NCBI GenBank assembly: GCA_051745835.1
Contig: JBNJEL010000024.1
Span: 1 to 22,572 of the forward strand
Direction of reading: 5' to 3'
Length of the DNA: 22,572 nucleotides
DNA from: JBNJEL01 sp051745835
GTDB lineage: Bacteria; Bacillota; Halanaerobiia; Halobacteroidales; Acetohalobiaceae
Part shown: positions 1 through 7,548 of the stretch, piece by piece
Layout: every line of letters starts with the position of its first letter
Numbering within the stretch: position 1 is the stretch's first letter
Notes under the pieces: generated by a model
What the model saw: only the letters and a program-made list of their open reading frames with translations
What the model was told of the DNA's origin: nothing
Databases searched by the model: none
Program-made: the position numbers and the translations under genes

Positions 1-1
1 A

Positions 2-46
2 GATGAAGCATTTGAGGATCAATTAAAAATAGTTCTATATGATTGA
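2..46 (+). CDS. possible 3' tail of a plus-strand gene (very short, uncertain)
   Basis: The first bases read on the plus strand as an open frame of 14 codons ending in TGA at 44-46 (DEAFEDQLKIVLYD). The composition, acidic with A/T-ending codons, resembles the coding style of the rest of the window. If real, this is the extreme C-terminus of a gene convergent with luxS. It is too short to identify and could be chance, because an open stretch of this length is not rare. Confidence 0.22.
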   Translation, partial: DEAFEDQLKIVLYD

Positions 47-163
47 TTGATGAAAATATTGCAGTTTGAGATTAGTTCAATTTGCTATTGCAATTTAGGG
101 TTAATTATTTGCGAAACTTACCAGCATATAGATTAATCTCCTACTCTCAAATTCTACCTAGCT
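47..163. other. AT-rich intergenic region downstream of luxS
   Basis: This stretch follows the luxS stop codon. I see only weak, mismatched hairpins (around 56-88 and 91-102), and none is followed by a clear T-tract on either strand. No convincing terminator or promoter can be assigned. Confidence 0.5.
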
Positions 164-604
164 TTAAGCCTTAAACTGATCTACAATCTCCTTAGCATAT
201 TCCTGTGCTCCAAAGAGAGAATGATCGCGATAATTACCGCACTCTTTAGCCGTTGTAGCTGGTACATCTTCTGTACTAATTACTTCCTCTAATGAATCAA
301 TAAAGGCTGATTTAATCTCTTCTAACTCCGGCTGACCTACTACAACCAAATAGAATCCAGTACGACAACCCATTGGAGATAAGTCCACTACATTATCAAT
401 CCGCTCTCGCATATAACCAGCTAAAAGATGCTCTAAAGTATGCATTGCTGATGTCGGTAATGCCTGACCATTAGGCTGTAGTAACCGCAAGTCATACTTT
501 TGAATAGTATCACCTTGAGGAGTCTTAATCCGCCCTGCATCTCGCACATAAGGAGCCTCAACTTGAGTATGGTCTAAATTAAAACTTTCAACTTCAATAT
601 CCAT
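164..604 (-). CDS. luxS: S-ribosylhomocysteine lyase (autoinducer-2 synthase)
   Basis: LuxS splits S-ribosylhomocysteine into homocysteine and the AI-2 precursor DPD, in the activated methyl cycle in the cytosol. The 146-residue product is slightly shorter than the usual 150-160. All catalytic features are present: the metal-binding HTLEH motif (His55, Glu58, His59), catalytic Cys80 in SPMGCRTGFY, and the third metal ligand Cys122 in CGNYRDHS. The N-terminal LDHTQVEAPYVR block is also typical. The ATG lies 2 nt after the coaBC stop, with a good GGAGAG ribosome-binding site inside the end of coaBC, so it appears co-transcribed as the last gene of the yicC-remA-gmk-rpoZ-coaBC unit. No other methyl-cycle gene (mtnN, metK) is in the window, so the neighbourhood does not explain its regulation. 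Confidence 0.97.
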   Translation of the reverse strand: MDIEVESFNLDHTQVEAPYVRDAGRIKTPQGDTIQKYDLRLLQPNGQALPTSAMHTLEHLLAGYMRERIDNVVDLSPMGCRTGFYLVVVGQPELEEIKSAFIDSLEEVISTEDVPATTAKECGNYRDHSLFGAQEYAKEIVDQFKA

Positions 605-606
605 AA

Positions 607-1809
607 CTACTCTCTCCTTTCTAGAATAGAAGTAATCCGGTCTAACAATTTCTGAGCCACTTCTCTTTTTGGCAGATTAGGTAGTTCTACCTCGGTGGTT
701 GGATCAATAATTACGACACGATTAGTGTCACTACCAAATCCAGCATCAGAAGCAGTAATATCATTAGCAATAATCAAGTCCAAATTTTTCTCTCTTAACT
801 TCCGTTCTGCATTAGCAATTAACTCACTCGATTCAGCAGCAAATCCAACTAAGACCTGCTCTTTCTTCTTAGCACCTAATTCAGCTAAAATATCAGGATT
901 CCTTCTTAATTCCAACTTTAAATTAGATTCCTCTTTCTTAATCTTATCTGCTGCTTGCTGACCTGGTCGATAATCTGCTACCGCTGCTGCCTTAATGATC
1001 ACATCTGCATCAGCTTGCTGCTCCATAACCGCTTGGTACATCTCAACTGCTGTCTGTACCTCAATTAATTCTACATCTTGCGGAGACGATAAATTTGTTG
1101 GAGCAGAAATCAACTGTACTTTAGCTCCTCGGTTAGCTGCTGCTTGAGCAATAGCATAACCCATCTTGCCTGAGGAATGATTACCAATAAAACGCACCGG
1201 ATCGATCGGCTCCTCTGTACCACCTGCTGTGACTAACATTCGACAGTCTGCTAAATCTTGCTTATCACTTAAATTAGCCACCACTTCTTTAACAATCAGT
1301 TCTGGATCAGGTAATCTACCCTTACCGGAACTACCACAGGCTAAATAGCCTGCCTCTGGTTCTAAAATTTGATAATTTAGTTCTGCTAATTGAGATAAAT
1401 TCTGCTGCACGATAGGATTATCATACATCTTAGAGTTCATAGCTGGTGCTAATAAGACCGGTGCTTCTGTAGCCATCACTGTCGTCGACAACATATCATC
1501 AGCTATTCCATTAGCCAACTTACCAATCATATTAGCTGTAGCAGGAGCAATTAGACATAAATCTGCCCGCTCAGCTAACGAAATATGTTGGACATCCCAC
1601 TTTTTAGGAGTCGCAAACATATCCACTACTACTGGATTATGACTTAAAGACCGAAAGCTTAGCGGCTGTACGAACTCAGTAGCCGCCTCAGTCATAATAA
1701 CATGTACTTCGGCTCCTAACTTCTTTAATCTACTGACTATCTCTAACGCCTTATAAGCAGCAATTCCTCCTGTAACTCCTAATAGTATTTCAAGATCATC
1801 TAATCTCAT
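607..1809 (-). CDS. coaBC: bifunctional phosphopantothenoylcysteine decarboxylase / phosphopantothenate-cysteine ligase
   Basis: This 400-residue fusion carries two consecutive steps of coenzyme A synthesis: CTP-dependent joining of 4'-phosphopantothenate to cysteine (CoaB, C-terminal) and FMN-dependent decarboxylation (CoaC, N-terminal). The CoaC half (about 1-180) shows the flavin-binding GVTGGIAAYK, catalytic His75 in QHISLAERADL, the PAMNSKMY segment, and Cys158 in GYLACGSSGKG. The CoaB half shows VTAGGTEEPIDPVRFIGN with Asn210, the HSSGKMG loop, AAAVADYRP, and Lys289 in DKIKKEE. These positions match the numbering of the E. coli enzyme. The ATG abuts the rpoZ stop codon with no gap, and its GAGGAA ribosome-binding site lies inside rpoZ, so translation is probably coupled. 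Confidence 0.97.
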   Translation of the reverse strand: MRLDDLEILLGVTGGIAAYKALEIVSRLKKLGAEVHVIMTEAATEFVQPLSFRSLSHNPVVVDMFATPKKWDVQHISLAERADLCLIAPATANMIGKLANGIADDMLSTTVMATEAPVLLAPAMNSKMYDNPIVQQNLSQLAELNYQILEPEAGYLACGSSGKGRLPDPELIVKEVVANLSDKQDLADCRMLVTAGGTEEPIDPVRFIGNHSSGKMGYAIAQAAANRGAKVQLISAPTNLSSPQDVELIEVQTAVEMYQAVMEQQADADVIIKAAAVADYRPGQQAADKIKKEESNLKLELRRNPDILAELGAKKKEQVLVGFAAESSELIANAERKLREKNLDLIIANDITASDAGFGSDTNRVVIIDPTTEVELPNLPKREVAQKLLDRITSILERRE

Positions 1810-2022
1810 TTATTCCTCATCTTTCTGATCAACAGGAATATGTTTTAATTTACCAGCCAAAACTTCTTCTAACGCATTAGAGACAGGCTTTTTAGTCTTA
1901 CATTCAACAACTGGTTCCTCATCATTTAGCTCTCTAGCTCGTTTAGCAGCTTGCATTACTAATGTATATTCTATTGTACCAGACTTCTCTAACAGTTCAT
2001 CTAAAGGTGGATAAGATAACAT
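1810..2022 (-). CDS. rpoZ: DNA-directed RNA polymerase omega subunit
   Basis: Omega is a small chaperone-like subunit that stabilises the beta' subunit of RNA polymerase. The 70-residue product has the short Firmicute form: an N-terminal PPLDELLEK segment, the family signature YTLVMQAAKRAREL, then an acidic tail. A strong GGGAGGT site precedes the ATG. It sits 24 nt after gmk and directly against coaBC, the classic gmk-rpoZ-coaBC order of Firmicutes, which supports the call despite the small size. Confidence 0.92.
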   Translation of the reverse strand: MLSYPPLDELLEKSGTIEYTLVMQAAKRARELNDEEPVVECKTKKPVSNALEEVLAGKLKHIPVDQKDEE

Positions 2023-2046
2023 CTTATAACCTCCCTAATCAGTTTT

Positions 2047-2619
2047 TTAATCTACCTTACAGCGTTCAGCAATAATAATTGATTTTAACTTCTTAACTGC
2101 ACGACTTACCTGATCATTAACCACAATATAATCATAATTCTCAGCTCGCTCCATCTCTTCAGAAGCATTCTCCATTCTCAATTCTATGGACTGCTCACTA
2201 TCTGCACCCCGTTTTTGAATTCGCGATTCTAACTCTTCTAAGGAAGGAGGAGCTAAAAAAATAAAGACTCCTTGGCGACACTTCTTCTTAACTTGATTTG
2301 CTCCTTGAGTATCAATCTCTAAGATGACATCTTGTCCATTAGCTAATCTATTCTGGACATACTTTCGTGGTGTACCATAGTAATTACCGTGGACTTTAGC
2401 CCATTCTATAAACTCATCACAATCTATCATCTCCTTAAATTTATCTTTGGAGACAAAGAAATAATCAACTCCATCTTTTTCACCAGGACGAGGACAGCGA
2501 GTAGTAACAGAGACAGAATAAGAGATATCCTGATACTCTGACATTAAAGCTTCAATCACAGTACCTTTACCTACAGCCGAAGGACCTGATAAAATAATTA
2601 ATTTACCTTCTTCATACAT
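2047..2619 (-). CDS. gmk: guanylate kinase
   Basis: Gmk phosphorylates GMP (and dGMP) to GDP with ATP. The P-loop GPSAVGKGT sits at residues 12-20. The GMP-binding region follows with SVSVTTRCPRPGEKDGVDYFF, then a lid-type segment and LEIDTQGANQVKK. I start the gene at the ATG at 2619 (190 residues) rather than at the upstream in-frame ATG at 2652. The downstream start has a GGAGGAG site 8 nt away and removes an implausible MKIKRNGGAVT extension that would overlap remA. This leaves 22 nt between remA and gmk. Length is near the family norm of about 200. It is part of the yicC-remA-gmk-rpoZ-coaBC run. Confidence 0.95.
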   Translation of the reverse strand: MYEEGKLIILSGPSAVGKGTVIEALMSEYQDISYSVSVTTRCPRPGEKDGVDYFFVSKDKFKEMIDCDEFIEWAKVHGNYYGTPRKYVQNRLANGQDVILEIDTQGANQVKKKCRQGVFIFLAPPSLEELESRIQKRGADSEQSIELRMENASEEMERAENYDYIVVNDQVSRAVKKLKSIIIAERCKVD

Positions 2620-2641
2620 AGTTACAGCTCCTCCGTTTCGC

Positions 2642-2890
2642 TTAATCTTCATCGTCGTCTACACGTTGTGATACTGTTTCTGGCTGTACTGCTGATAAAA
2701 CTACATGATCACTATCAGTAATCACTACTGCTCTAGTTCTTCTGCCATATGTAGCATCAATTAACATTCCTCGATCCCTAGCTTCCTGAATTACCCTCTT
2801 AATTGGAGCTGATTCTGGACTTACAATAGCAATAATACGATTAGCTGCTACAATATTACCAAAACCAATATTAATTAACTCCACTCCCAT
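2642..2890 (-). CDS. remA: RemA/YlzA family DNA-binding regulator (DUF370)
   Basis: RemA is a small DNA-binding protein. In Bacillus subtilis it activates biofilm-matrix and osmoprotectant genes, and close relatives occur across Firmicutes. The product carries the family core INIGFGNIVAANRIIAIVSP, then SAPIKRVIQEARDRG, an ATYGRRTRAVV loop, and a short acidic tail. An in-frame TTG at 2896 could extend it by two residues, but the GGAGG site is 9 nt from the ATG at 2890 and too close to the TTG, so I choose the ATG (82 residues). Its place between yicC and gmk is the usual one in this phylum. Given the organism's apparent halophily, a link to osmotic response is plausible but inferred. Confidence 0.93.
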   Translation of the reverse strand: MGVELINIGFGNIVAANRIIAIVSPESAPIKRVIQEARDRGMLIDATYGRRTRAVVITDSDHVVLSAVQPETVSQRVDDDED

Positions 2891-2937
2891 GTTCAAATTC
2901 CTCCTTTATAAAGATAAAGTTTATTAATTGCAGAATC

Positions 2938-3822
2938 TTATTCTACATTTCTAACCTGCTCTCTAATCTTATCTACTGCACTCTTTAAATCAATTACATA
3001 ACTACTAACTTCAGAATCATTAATCTTAGCTCCGATAGTATTAACTTCACGATGCATCTCTTGAGCAATAAAGTCTAACTTCTTACCCACCGGCTCTGTT
3101 ATATTTGACTCTAAAGTAGATTGAAATTGCTCTAGATGACTCTTCATCCTAACTAACTCTTCGCTGACGTCACTTTTGTCAGCAATTACTGCTACCTCAT
3201 TAGCCAATCGATCTTGGTCAACTTCAGCATCAGCTAATAGATCTTCTACTCTAGAACTTAACTGCTTTTGATACTCAGTTACCATCTCTGGAACTCTAGT
3301 TTCTATCTGAGCAATTAATTCATCTATCTCTGCTGCTCTATGTTCCAAATCAGTTAACAACTTCTGACCTTCTTGGTTACGCATCTTAATTAATTCATCT
3401 AATGCTGCTTCAGTACCCTCTTTAATCTTAGGCCATAGAGCATCTAAATCCTCTGCTACCTCTTCTACTTCTAATACATCTGTAAATTGAGCTAATAAGT
3501 TTACATCTAACTGACCTGCTAAATCAAATTTTTCCTTTAACTTAACTAAAGAATCAATATACTCCTGGGCTGCTAGCTCATTTAATCTAACTTCTAGTTG
3601 AGATTCTTCTGTTCTACTAACCTCTAGATTATAATTTAACTTACCACGAGCTATTTTATTCTTGATCATCTGATTAATCTGCGGTTCTAATGCAGATAGT
3701 TGATCAGGAAGATGTAAATATATCTTCTGGTATTTATGATTAACAGATTTAATCTCTACTGTAATATCATAACCATCACATTCTAACTGCACCTGTCCAT
3801 AACCGGTCATACTTCTAAGCAT
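2938..3822 (-). CDS. yicC: YicC family endoribonuclease
   Basis: YicC proteins are stress-linked endoribonucleases or RNase adaptors; the family is widespread but its role in Firmicutes is less clear. The product begins MLRSMTGYGQ, the invariant family start, continues with EIKSVNHKY, and ends with the conserved C-terminal block containing LDFIAQEMHREVNTIGAKI. I take the ATG at 3822 (294 residues, the family's usual length, GGAGG site 10 nt upstream). The frame stays open to 3948, but that extension has no family similarity and would contain the promoter and the upstream his terminator. This is the first gene of its transcription unit, with a clear promoter at 3866-3894. Confidence 0.94.
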   Translation of the reverse strand: MLRSMTGYGQVQLECDGYDITVEIKSVNHKYQKIYLHLPDQLSALEPQINQMIKNKIARGKLNYNLEVSRTEESQLEVRLNELAAQEYIDSLVKLKEKFDLAGQLDVNLLAQFTDVLEVEEVAEDLDALWPKIKEGTEAALDELIKMRNQEGQKLLTDLEHRAAEIDELIAQIETRVPEMVTEYQKQLSSRVEDLLADAEVDQDRLANEVAVIADKSDVSEELVRMKSHLEQFQSTLESNITEPVGKKLDFIAQEMHREVNTIGAKINDSEVSSYVIDLKSAVDKIREQVRNVE

Positions 3823-3865
3823 TACTGCTGATCCTCCCACAGAGTATTTTTGATAACTACCTATT

Positions 3866-3894
3866 AATATAACATTCTTTAATATCGATTGCAA
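3866..3894 (-). promoter_or_regulatory. SigA-type promoter of the yicC-luxS operon
   Basis: On the minus strand TTGCAA (3889-3894) and TATATT (3866-3871) are separated by exactly 17 nt. Transcription would start near 3859, about 37 nt ahead of the yicC ATG. The -35 box overlaps the T-tract of the his operon terminator. Confidence 0.72.
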
Positions 3895-3921
3895 GAAAAA
3901 AGATAGCTCTAATGAGCTATC
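3893..3921 (-). terminator. rho-independent terminator of the his operon
   Basis: An 8-bp perfect stem GATAGCTC/GAGCTATC (3902-3909 and 3914-3921) with a 4-nt loop is followed on the minus strand by six T residues and then CTTG. It starts 16 nt after the hisIE stop codon. Confidence 0.88.
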
Positions 3922-3937
3922 CCTAATTTCACAGTAT

Positions 3938-4645
3938 TTATTTTCCAAATCGATTAGCTAATTCCGCATATATCTCTTCTAAATTAATCTCATGATAATT
4001 CAATAAGACCAGTAAATGATATAATAAATCCGAAGTCTCTAAGATTACTTCGTCATTATCTTCATTCTTAGCAGCTATAATCACTTCTGCTGCTTCTTCG
4101 CCGACCTTCTTTAAGATCTTATCTAATCCTTCATCAAATAGATAACAAGTATAGGAGTCCTCAACTGGATTCTCCTTCCGATCTAATACAACATCATAGA
4201 CCTCCTGTAAGATCTGCGGTAGCTCACCACGCGGTACTAACTGTTGGTTATCTGTATCCTCCTGACTACCATAAACCTCATCAGCATCAAAGACCTCTTT
4301 GCCGGTTACTTCAAATTCTGAATCAGAGTTTAGACTGCGATAGAAACAAGAGTAATAACCAGTATGACAAGCACCACCAGTCTGTTGAGCCTTGATTAAT
4401 AATGTATCGCCATCACAATCAAGCTTAATCTCTTCTACCTGTTGGTGATGACCAGAAGTCTCACCTTTCTTCCATAACTGTTGGCGGCTGCGACTCCAAA
4501 ACCAAGTATAGCCGCTCTTAACTGTTCGCTCTACTGCTTCCTTGTTCATATAAGCCATCATTAAAACTTCATTACTTTCTACATCTTGTACAATAGCTGG
4601 AATTAAACCATCCTCGTCAAAATTTATATCTGTTAAGTAACTCAT
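3938..4645 (-). CDS. hisIE: bifunctional phosphoribosyl-AMP cyclohydrolase / phosphoribosyl-ATP pyrophosphatase
   Basis: This 235-residue fusion performs steps 2 and 3 of histidine synthesis: HisE removes pyrophosphate from PR-ATP, and HisI opens the purine ring of PR-AMP. The HisI domain (about 1-125) shows WSRSRQQLWKKGETSGH, the metal-binding DCDGDTLL, and GGACHTGYYSCFYR. The HisE domain (about 140-235) shows KKVGEEAAEVIIAAKN and ETSDLLYHLLVLL. The linker between them is acidic and poorly conserved. It is the last gene of the his cluster. Its ATG overlaps the hisF stop as ATGA, indicating translational coupling, and a terminator follows 16 nt after its stop. Confidence 0.96.
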   Translation of the reverse strand: MSYLTDINFDEDGLIPAIVQDVESNEVLMMAYMNKEAVERTVKSGYTWFWSRSRQQLWKKGETSGHHQQVEEIKLDCDGDTLLIKAQQTGGACHTGYYSCFYRSLNSDSEFEVTGKEVFDADEVYGSQEDTDNQQLVPRGELPQILQEVYDVVLDRKENPVEDSYTCYLFDEGLDKILKKVGEEAAEVIIAAKNEDNDEVILETSDLLYHLLVLLNYHEINLEEIYAELANRFGK

Positions 4646-5412
4646 CTTCTTACTCTAACCCCCTCTTTAGCTAAGTAATCCTTAACTTCACTAATTGAGT
4701 ACTCATCAAAATGAAAGATTGATGCTGCTAGTGCTGCATCAGCCTGCCCTGTAGTAAAAGCAGCAGCAATATGCTCTAAATTTCCGGCGCCTCCCGAAGC
4801 AATTACCGGAATATCCACCTGAGAAGAGACAGCAGCATTCAACTGATTATCATAACCATCTTTAGTACCATCACCATCCATACTAGTTAACAAGATCTCT
4901 CCTGCTCCTAACTCTTCTACCTGCTTAGCCCACTCCACAGCATCTAAACCGGTCGGCTTTCTACCGCCGTGAATATAGACCTCCCACTTAGGATTTGTAG
5001 AGGAGTCTGATTTGCGTTTAGCATCAATAGCAACAACAATACATTGACTGCCAAACTTCTTAGCTCCTTGAGCAATCACTTCTGGGTCTTTAACTGCAGC
5101 CGAGTTAATAGAGATCTTATCCGCTCCTGCTTTAAGGAGTTCTCGCATATCAGCGACTGTTCTAATCCCTCCACCGATAGTAAATGGAATAAATACTTCT
5201 TCTGCTGTCCGCCTTACTACATCAATCATTGTCTCTCGCTTTTCAGATGAAGCAGTAATATCTAAAAAGACTAACTCATCAGCCCCTGCTTGATCATAAG
5301 CAGCAGCTAACTCTACTGGATCACCAGCATCCCTAAGTCCAACAAAATTAACCCCTTTAACTACCCGTCCCTGATCGACATCAAGACATGGTATAATACG
5401 TTTAGCTAACAT
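4642..5412 (-). CDS. hisF: imidazole glycerol phosphate synthase, cyclase subunit
   Basis: HisF is the TIM-barrel synthase that uses ammonia delivered by HisH to turn PRFAR into imidazole glycerol phosphate and AICAR. The catalytic aspartates are in place: Asp11 in IIPCLDVDQGRVVKG and Asp130 in VVAIDAK. The phosphate-binding TIGGGIRT and the late VIASGGAG are also visible. At 256 residues it has the normal length. It shares ancestry with HisA two genes upstream and pairs with HisH. It starts 25 nt after hisA with a GGAGAG site and overlaps hisIE by 4 nt. Confidence 0.97.
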   Translation of the reverse strand: MLAKRIIPCLDVDQGRVVKGVNFVGLRDAGDPVELAAAYDQAGADELVFLDITASSEKRETMIDVVRRTAEEVFIPFTIGGGIRTVADMRELLKAGADKISINSAAVKDPEVIAQGAKKFGSQCIVVAIDAKRKSDSSTNPKWEVYIHGGRKPTGLDAVEWAKQVEELGAGEILLTSMDGDGTKDGYDNQLNAAVSSQVDIPVIASGGAGNLEHIAAAFTTGQADAALAASIFHFDEYSISEVKDYLAKEGVRVRR

Positions 5413-5437
5413 CTAATCGATCTCTCCTCAATCCAAT

Positions 5438-6163
5438 TTATTGATTAGTTAATGCGATCGCCTCTTCTAAATCTAGACTCTGACTGTAGAGTGCTTTACC
5501 AGTAATTACTCCCACTACACCATACTCTTCTAATGGTAACAGATCCTTAAGATCCGCTAACTTAGAAACACCACCGGAAGCAATTACCTTAAGTCCCGTC
5601 TGAGTAGCCAACTCTTTTGTGCTACTTAAGTTAGGACCACTTAAAGTGCCATCCTTGCTGATATCAGTAAAGACTACCTGCTCAACGCCCCTCTCTTCCA
5701 TTGCTTGACCTAACTCCACTGCTGTAGTATCTGAAGTTTCAAGCCAGCCTTCGGTAGCTACATAACCATCCTTGGCATCAATCCCGACTACTATCCTATC
5801 TGCTCCAAACTTATCAATCGCTGCTAAGACTAAATCAGGATTTTCAATTGCAGCAGTACCGATAATCACACGGTCAACTCCAACCTCTAAGTACTGCTCT
5901 ATCGTAGCTAAATCTCTAATACCGCCGCCGACCTGAACCGGCAGCCCCACTTTATTAACAATCTGAGCAATTAGTTCTAAGTTAGTTGGCTGACCATCTA
6001 AGGCACCATCTAAATCTACAATATGGAGTCGACTAGCACCTTTCTCCGCCCACAACTGTGCCATCTCGAGCGGGGCGCCATAGACAGTCTTCTGCTCAAA
6101 ATCACCTTTATATAAGCGCACACATTCACCATCTTTAATATCGATTGCTGGAATTACTTCCAT
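5438..6163 (-). CDS. hisA: phosphoribosylformimino-5-aminoimidazole carboxamide ribotide isomerase
   Basis: HisA is the TIM-barrel Amadori isomerase converting ProFAR to PRFAR, the substrate of HisFH. The 241-residue product has both catalytic aspartates: Asp8 in VIPAIDIKDG, and Asp129 in VVGIDAKDG. The two phosphate-binding half-barrel motifs QVGGGIRD and VIASGGVS are also clear. The ATG overlaps the hisH stop by one base (TAATG), so translation is probably coupled with hisH. Nothing suggests the dual HisA/TrpF form found in actinobacteria. Confidence 0.96.
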   Translation of the reverse strand: MEVIPAIDIKDGECVRLYKGDFEQKTVYGAPLEMAQLWAEKGASRLHIVDLDGALDGQPTNLELIAQIVNKVGLPVQVGGGIRDLATIEQYLEVGVDRVIIGTAAIENPDLVLAAIDKFGADRIVVGIDAKDGYVATEGWLETSDTTAVELGQAMEERGVEQVVFTDISKDGTLSGPNLSSTKELATQTGLKVIASGGVSKLADLKDLLPLEEYGVVGVITGKALYSQSLDLEEAIALTNQ

Positions 6164-6771
6164 TATATCAACTCCCCGAAGTTCTTAAGAATTTCTAAAC
6201 CTTGACTACTACTCTTCTCTGGGTGGAACTGAACGGCATAGATATTATCACGCTGAATACTGGATACAAACTCGATTCCATAATCAGTAGTCGTCAAAAT
6301 TACCGACTCATCATCAGGTACTACATAATAAGAGTGAACAAAGTATTGATAAGTTCCCGAGTCAAGTCCAGCCATTAGCTCGCTATCCTGCTTAATATTT
6401 AATTGATTCCAGCCCATATGTGGAATCTTTCTCTCTAAATCATCCGGAAACTTAACTACCTCACCGCTGATAATATCTAATCCCTGCTGATTGCCCCACT
6501 CTTCACTACTGGAAAAGAGTAAGTGTAGACCTAAACAGATTCCTAAGAAAGGAGTTCCTTGCTCAATCACTTCTTTAATCACAGAGATTAACTCCGCCTC
6601 AGCTAAATTCTCCATAGCATCACCAAAAGCTCCTACACCTGGTAAGACTACTCCATCAGCTGCTAAGATCTGTTCCGCTTCAGATGTAATCTCCGCTGCA
6701 AAGCCTACTTTCTCTAATCCTTTCTGCACACTACGCAGATTACCCATTCCATAATCTATAATTGCAATCAT
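6163..6771 (-). CDS. hisH: imidazole glycerol phosphate synthase, glutamine amidotransferase subunit
   Basis: HisH hydrolyses glutamine and channels ammonia into HisF. It is a class I amidotransferase with a full triad: nucleophile Cys79 in LGICLGLHLLF, and His183 and Glu185 in QFHPEKSS. The oxyanion-side PGVGAFGDAM motif and the N-terminal IIDYGMGNLRSV are also present. The length of 202 residues is normal. It is the first gene after a 169-nt non-coding gap in the his cluster, with a strong AGGAGG site, and a second promoter lies in that gap. It is coupled to hisA by a one-base overlap. Confidence 0.97.
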   Translation of the reverse strand: MIAIIDYGMGNLRSVQKGLEKVGFAAEITSEAEQILAADGVVLPGVGAFGDAMENLAEAELISVIKEVIEQGTPFLGICLGLHLLFSSSEEWGNQQGLDIISGEVVKFPDDLERKIPHMGWNQLNIKQDSELMAGLDSGTYQYFVHSYYVVPDDESVILTTTDYGIEFVSSIQRDNIYAVQFHPEKSSSQGLEILKNFGELI

Positions 6772-6890
6772 CGCTTACTTCCTCCTATCAAAACCACTAA
6801 TCACAGCTTTTTTAGCTACGGATCAACATGAATTTACACTAATTAAGAACTAAATTATTTAATATAAAGTGAAAAATCAGTATTAAAAAT

Positions 6891-6918
6891 CTTATAACCA
6901 GTGTTTAACCTGTGTTAA
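6891..6918 (-). promoter_or_regulatory. possible internal promoter for hisHAF-IE
   Basis: On the minus strand TTAACA (6913-6918) and TATAAG (6891-6896) are 16 nt apart, each one mismatch from the SigA consensus. They lie in the 169-nt gap between hisB and hisH, which otherwise holds AT-rich sequence. The -35 box and spacer coincide with a tandem repeat that could be an operator. Confidence 0.5.
6898..6918 (-). repeat. tandem direct repeat over the internal his promoter
   Basis: Read on the minus strand, TTAACACAGG (6909-6918) is followed immediately by TTAAACACTGG (6898-6908). Two near-identical 10-11 nt units repeat at one DNA helical turn and fill the -35 box and spacer. This is a possible regulator-binding site. 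Confidence 0.5.
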
Positions 6919-6940
6919 TTAGTAGCTAAACTCTTGAAAT

Positions 6941-7528
6941 TTATTCCAATTTTCCTTTAGTAGACATCACGCCTTCAATTCGCTCATCATAAGCAACCGC
7001 CTTGCTTAAAGCTCGCCCATAAGCCTTAAATGCACCTTCGATAATATGATGAGTATTCTGACCTGCCAATTGACGTAGATGAAGATTGATACCGCCATTA
7101 TTAACTACTGCCTGCATAAACTCACGCACCAATTCAGTATCGAAGTCACCTACCTGCGCCTGTGTTAACTCTAAGTTATAAACTAAATAGGAACGACCAC
7201 TTAGGTCTAATGAGACTGAAATTAAAGATTCATCCATCGGTACTGTCTCTGTGCCGTAGCGATTAATCCCTGCCTTATCACCTACTGCATCTTTAATAGC
7301 TCGTCCTAAGCAGATACCAATATCTTCAACAGTATGGTGAGCGTCAATCTCTAAATCTCCCTCTGCTGTCAACTCTAAGTCAAAGAGTCCATGTCTAGCA
7401 AATAGTTCTAACATATGATCTAAGAAAGGAACCCCGCTATCTATCTTACTATTACCTGTCCCATCTAAATTCAGCTCTAACTCAACATTAGTCTCTCCTG
7501 TTTCACGTTTAATCTTCGTCTTTCTCAC
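6941..7528 (-). CDS. hisB: imidazoleglycerol-phosphate dehydratase
   Basis: HisB dehydrates imidazole glycerol phosphate to imidazole acetol phosphate, using two manganese ions. The 195-residue product is the single-function form, with no fused histidinol-phosphatase. The duplicated metal-binding motifs are clear: DAHHTVED (62-69) and NTHHIIEG (158-165), along with the GVPFLDHML and STKGKLE segments. The start codon is GTG, preceded by an AAGGAAG ribosome-binding site. It lies 20 nt after hisD. Downstream is the 169-nt gap before hisH. Confidence 0.96.
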   Translation of the reverse strand: MRKTKIKRETGETNVELELNLDGTGNSKIDSGVPFLDHMLELFARHGLFDLELTAEGDLEIDAHHTVEDIGICLGRAIKDAVGDKAGINRYGTETVPMDESLISVSLDLSGRSYLVYNLELTQAQVGDFDTELVREFMQAVVNNGGINLHLRQLAGQNTHHIIEGAFKAYGRALSKAVAYDERIEGVMSTKGKLE

Positions 7529-7548
7529 TTTAATCTTCCTTCCTATAA

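Noticed and set aside
695..961. Open frame of 88 codons on the plus strand inside coaBC
   Set aside because: It lies wholly antisense to a gene with clear motifs, has no family features and reflects the codon bias of coaBC. The plus-strand frames at 5044-5250, 6491-6754, 8187-8399, 14178-14435, 15425-15634 and 18630-18893 were dropped for the same reason.
3823..3948. N-terminal extension of yicC by 42 codons
   Set aside because: It would contain the promoter and the his terminator, has no family similarity, and the start at 3822 gives the invariant MLRSMTGYG beginning with a good ribosome-binding site.
6806..6817. AGCT-A-tract-AGCT as a terminator between hisB and hisH
   Set aside because: The stem is only 3-4 bp and no T-tract follows on the minus strand.
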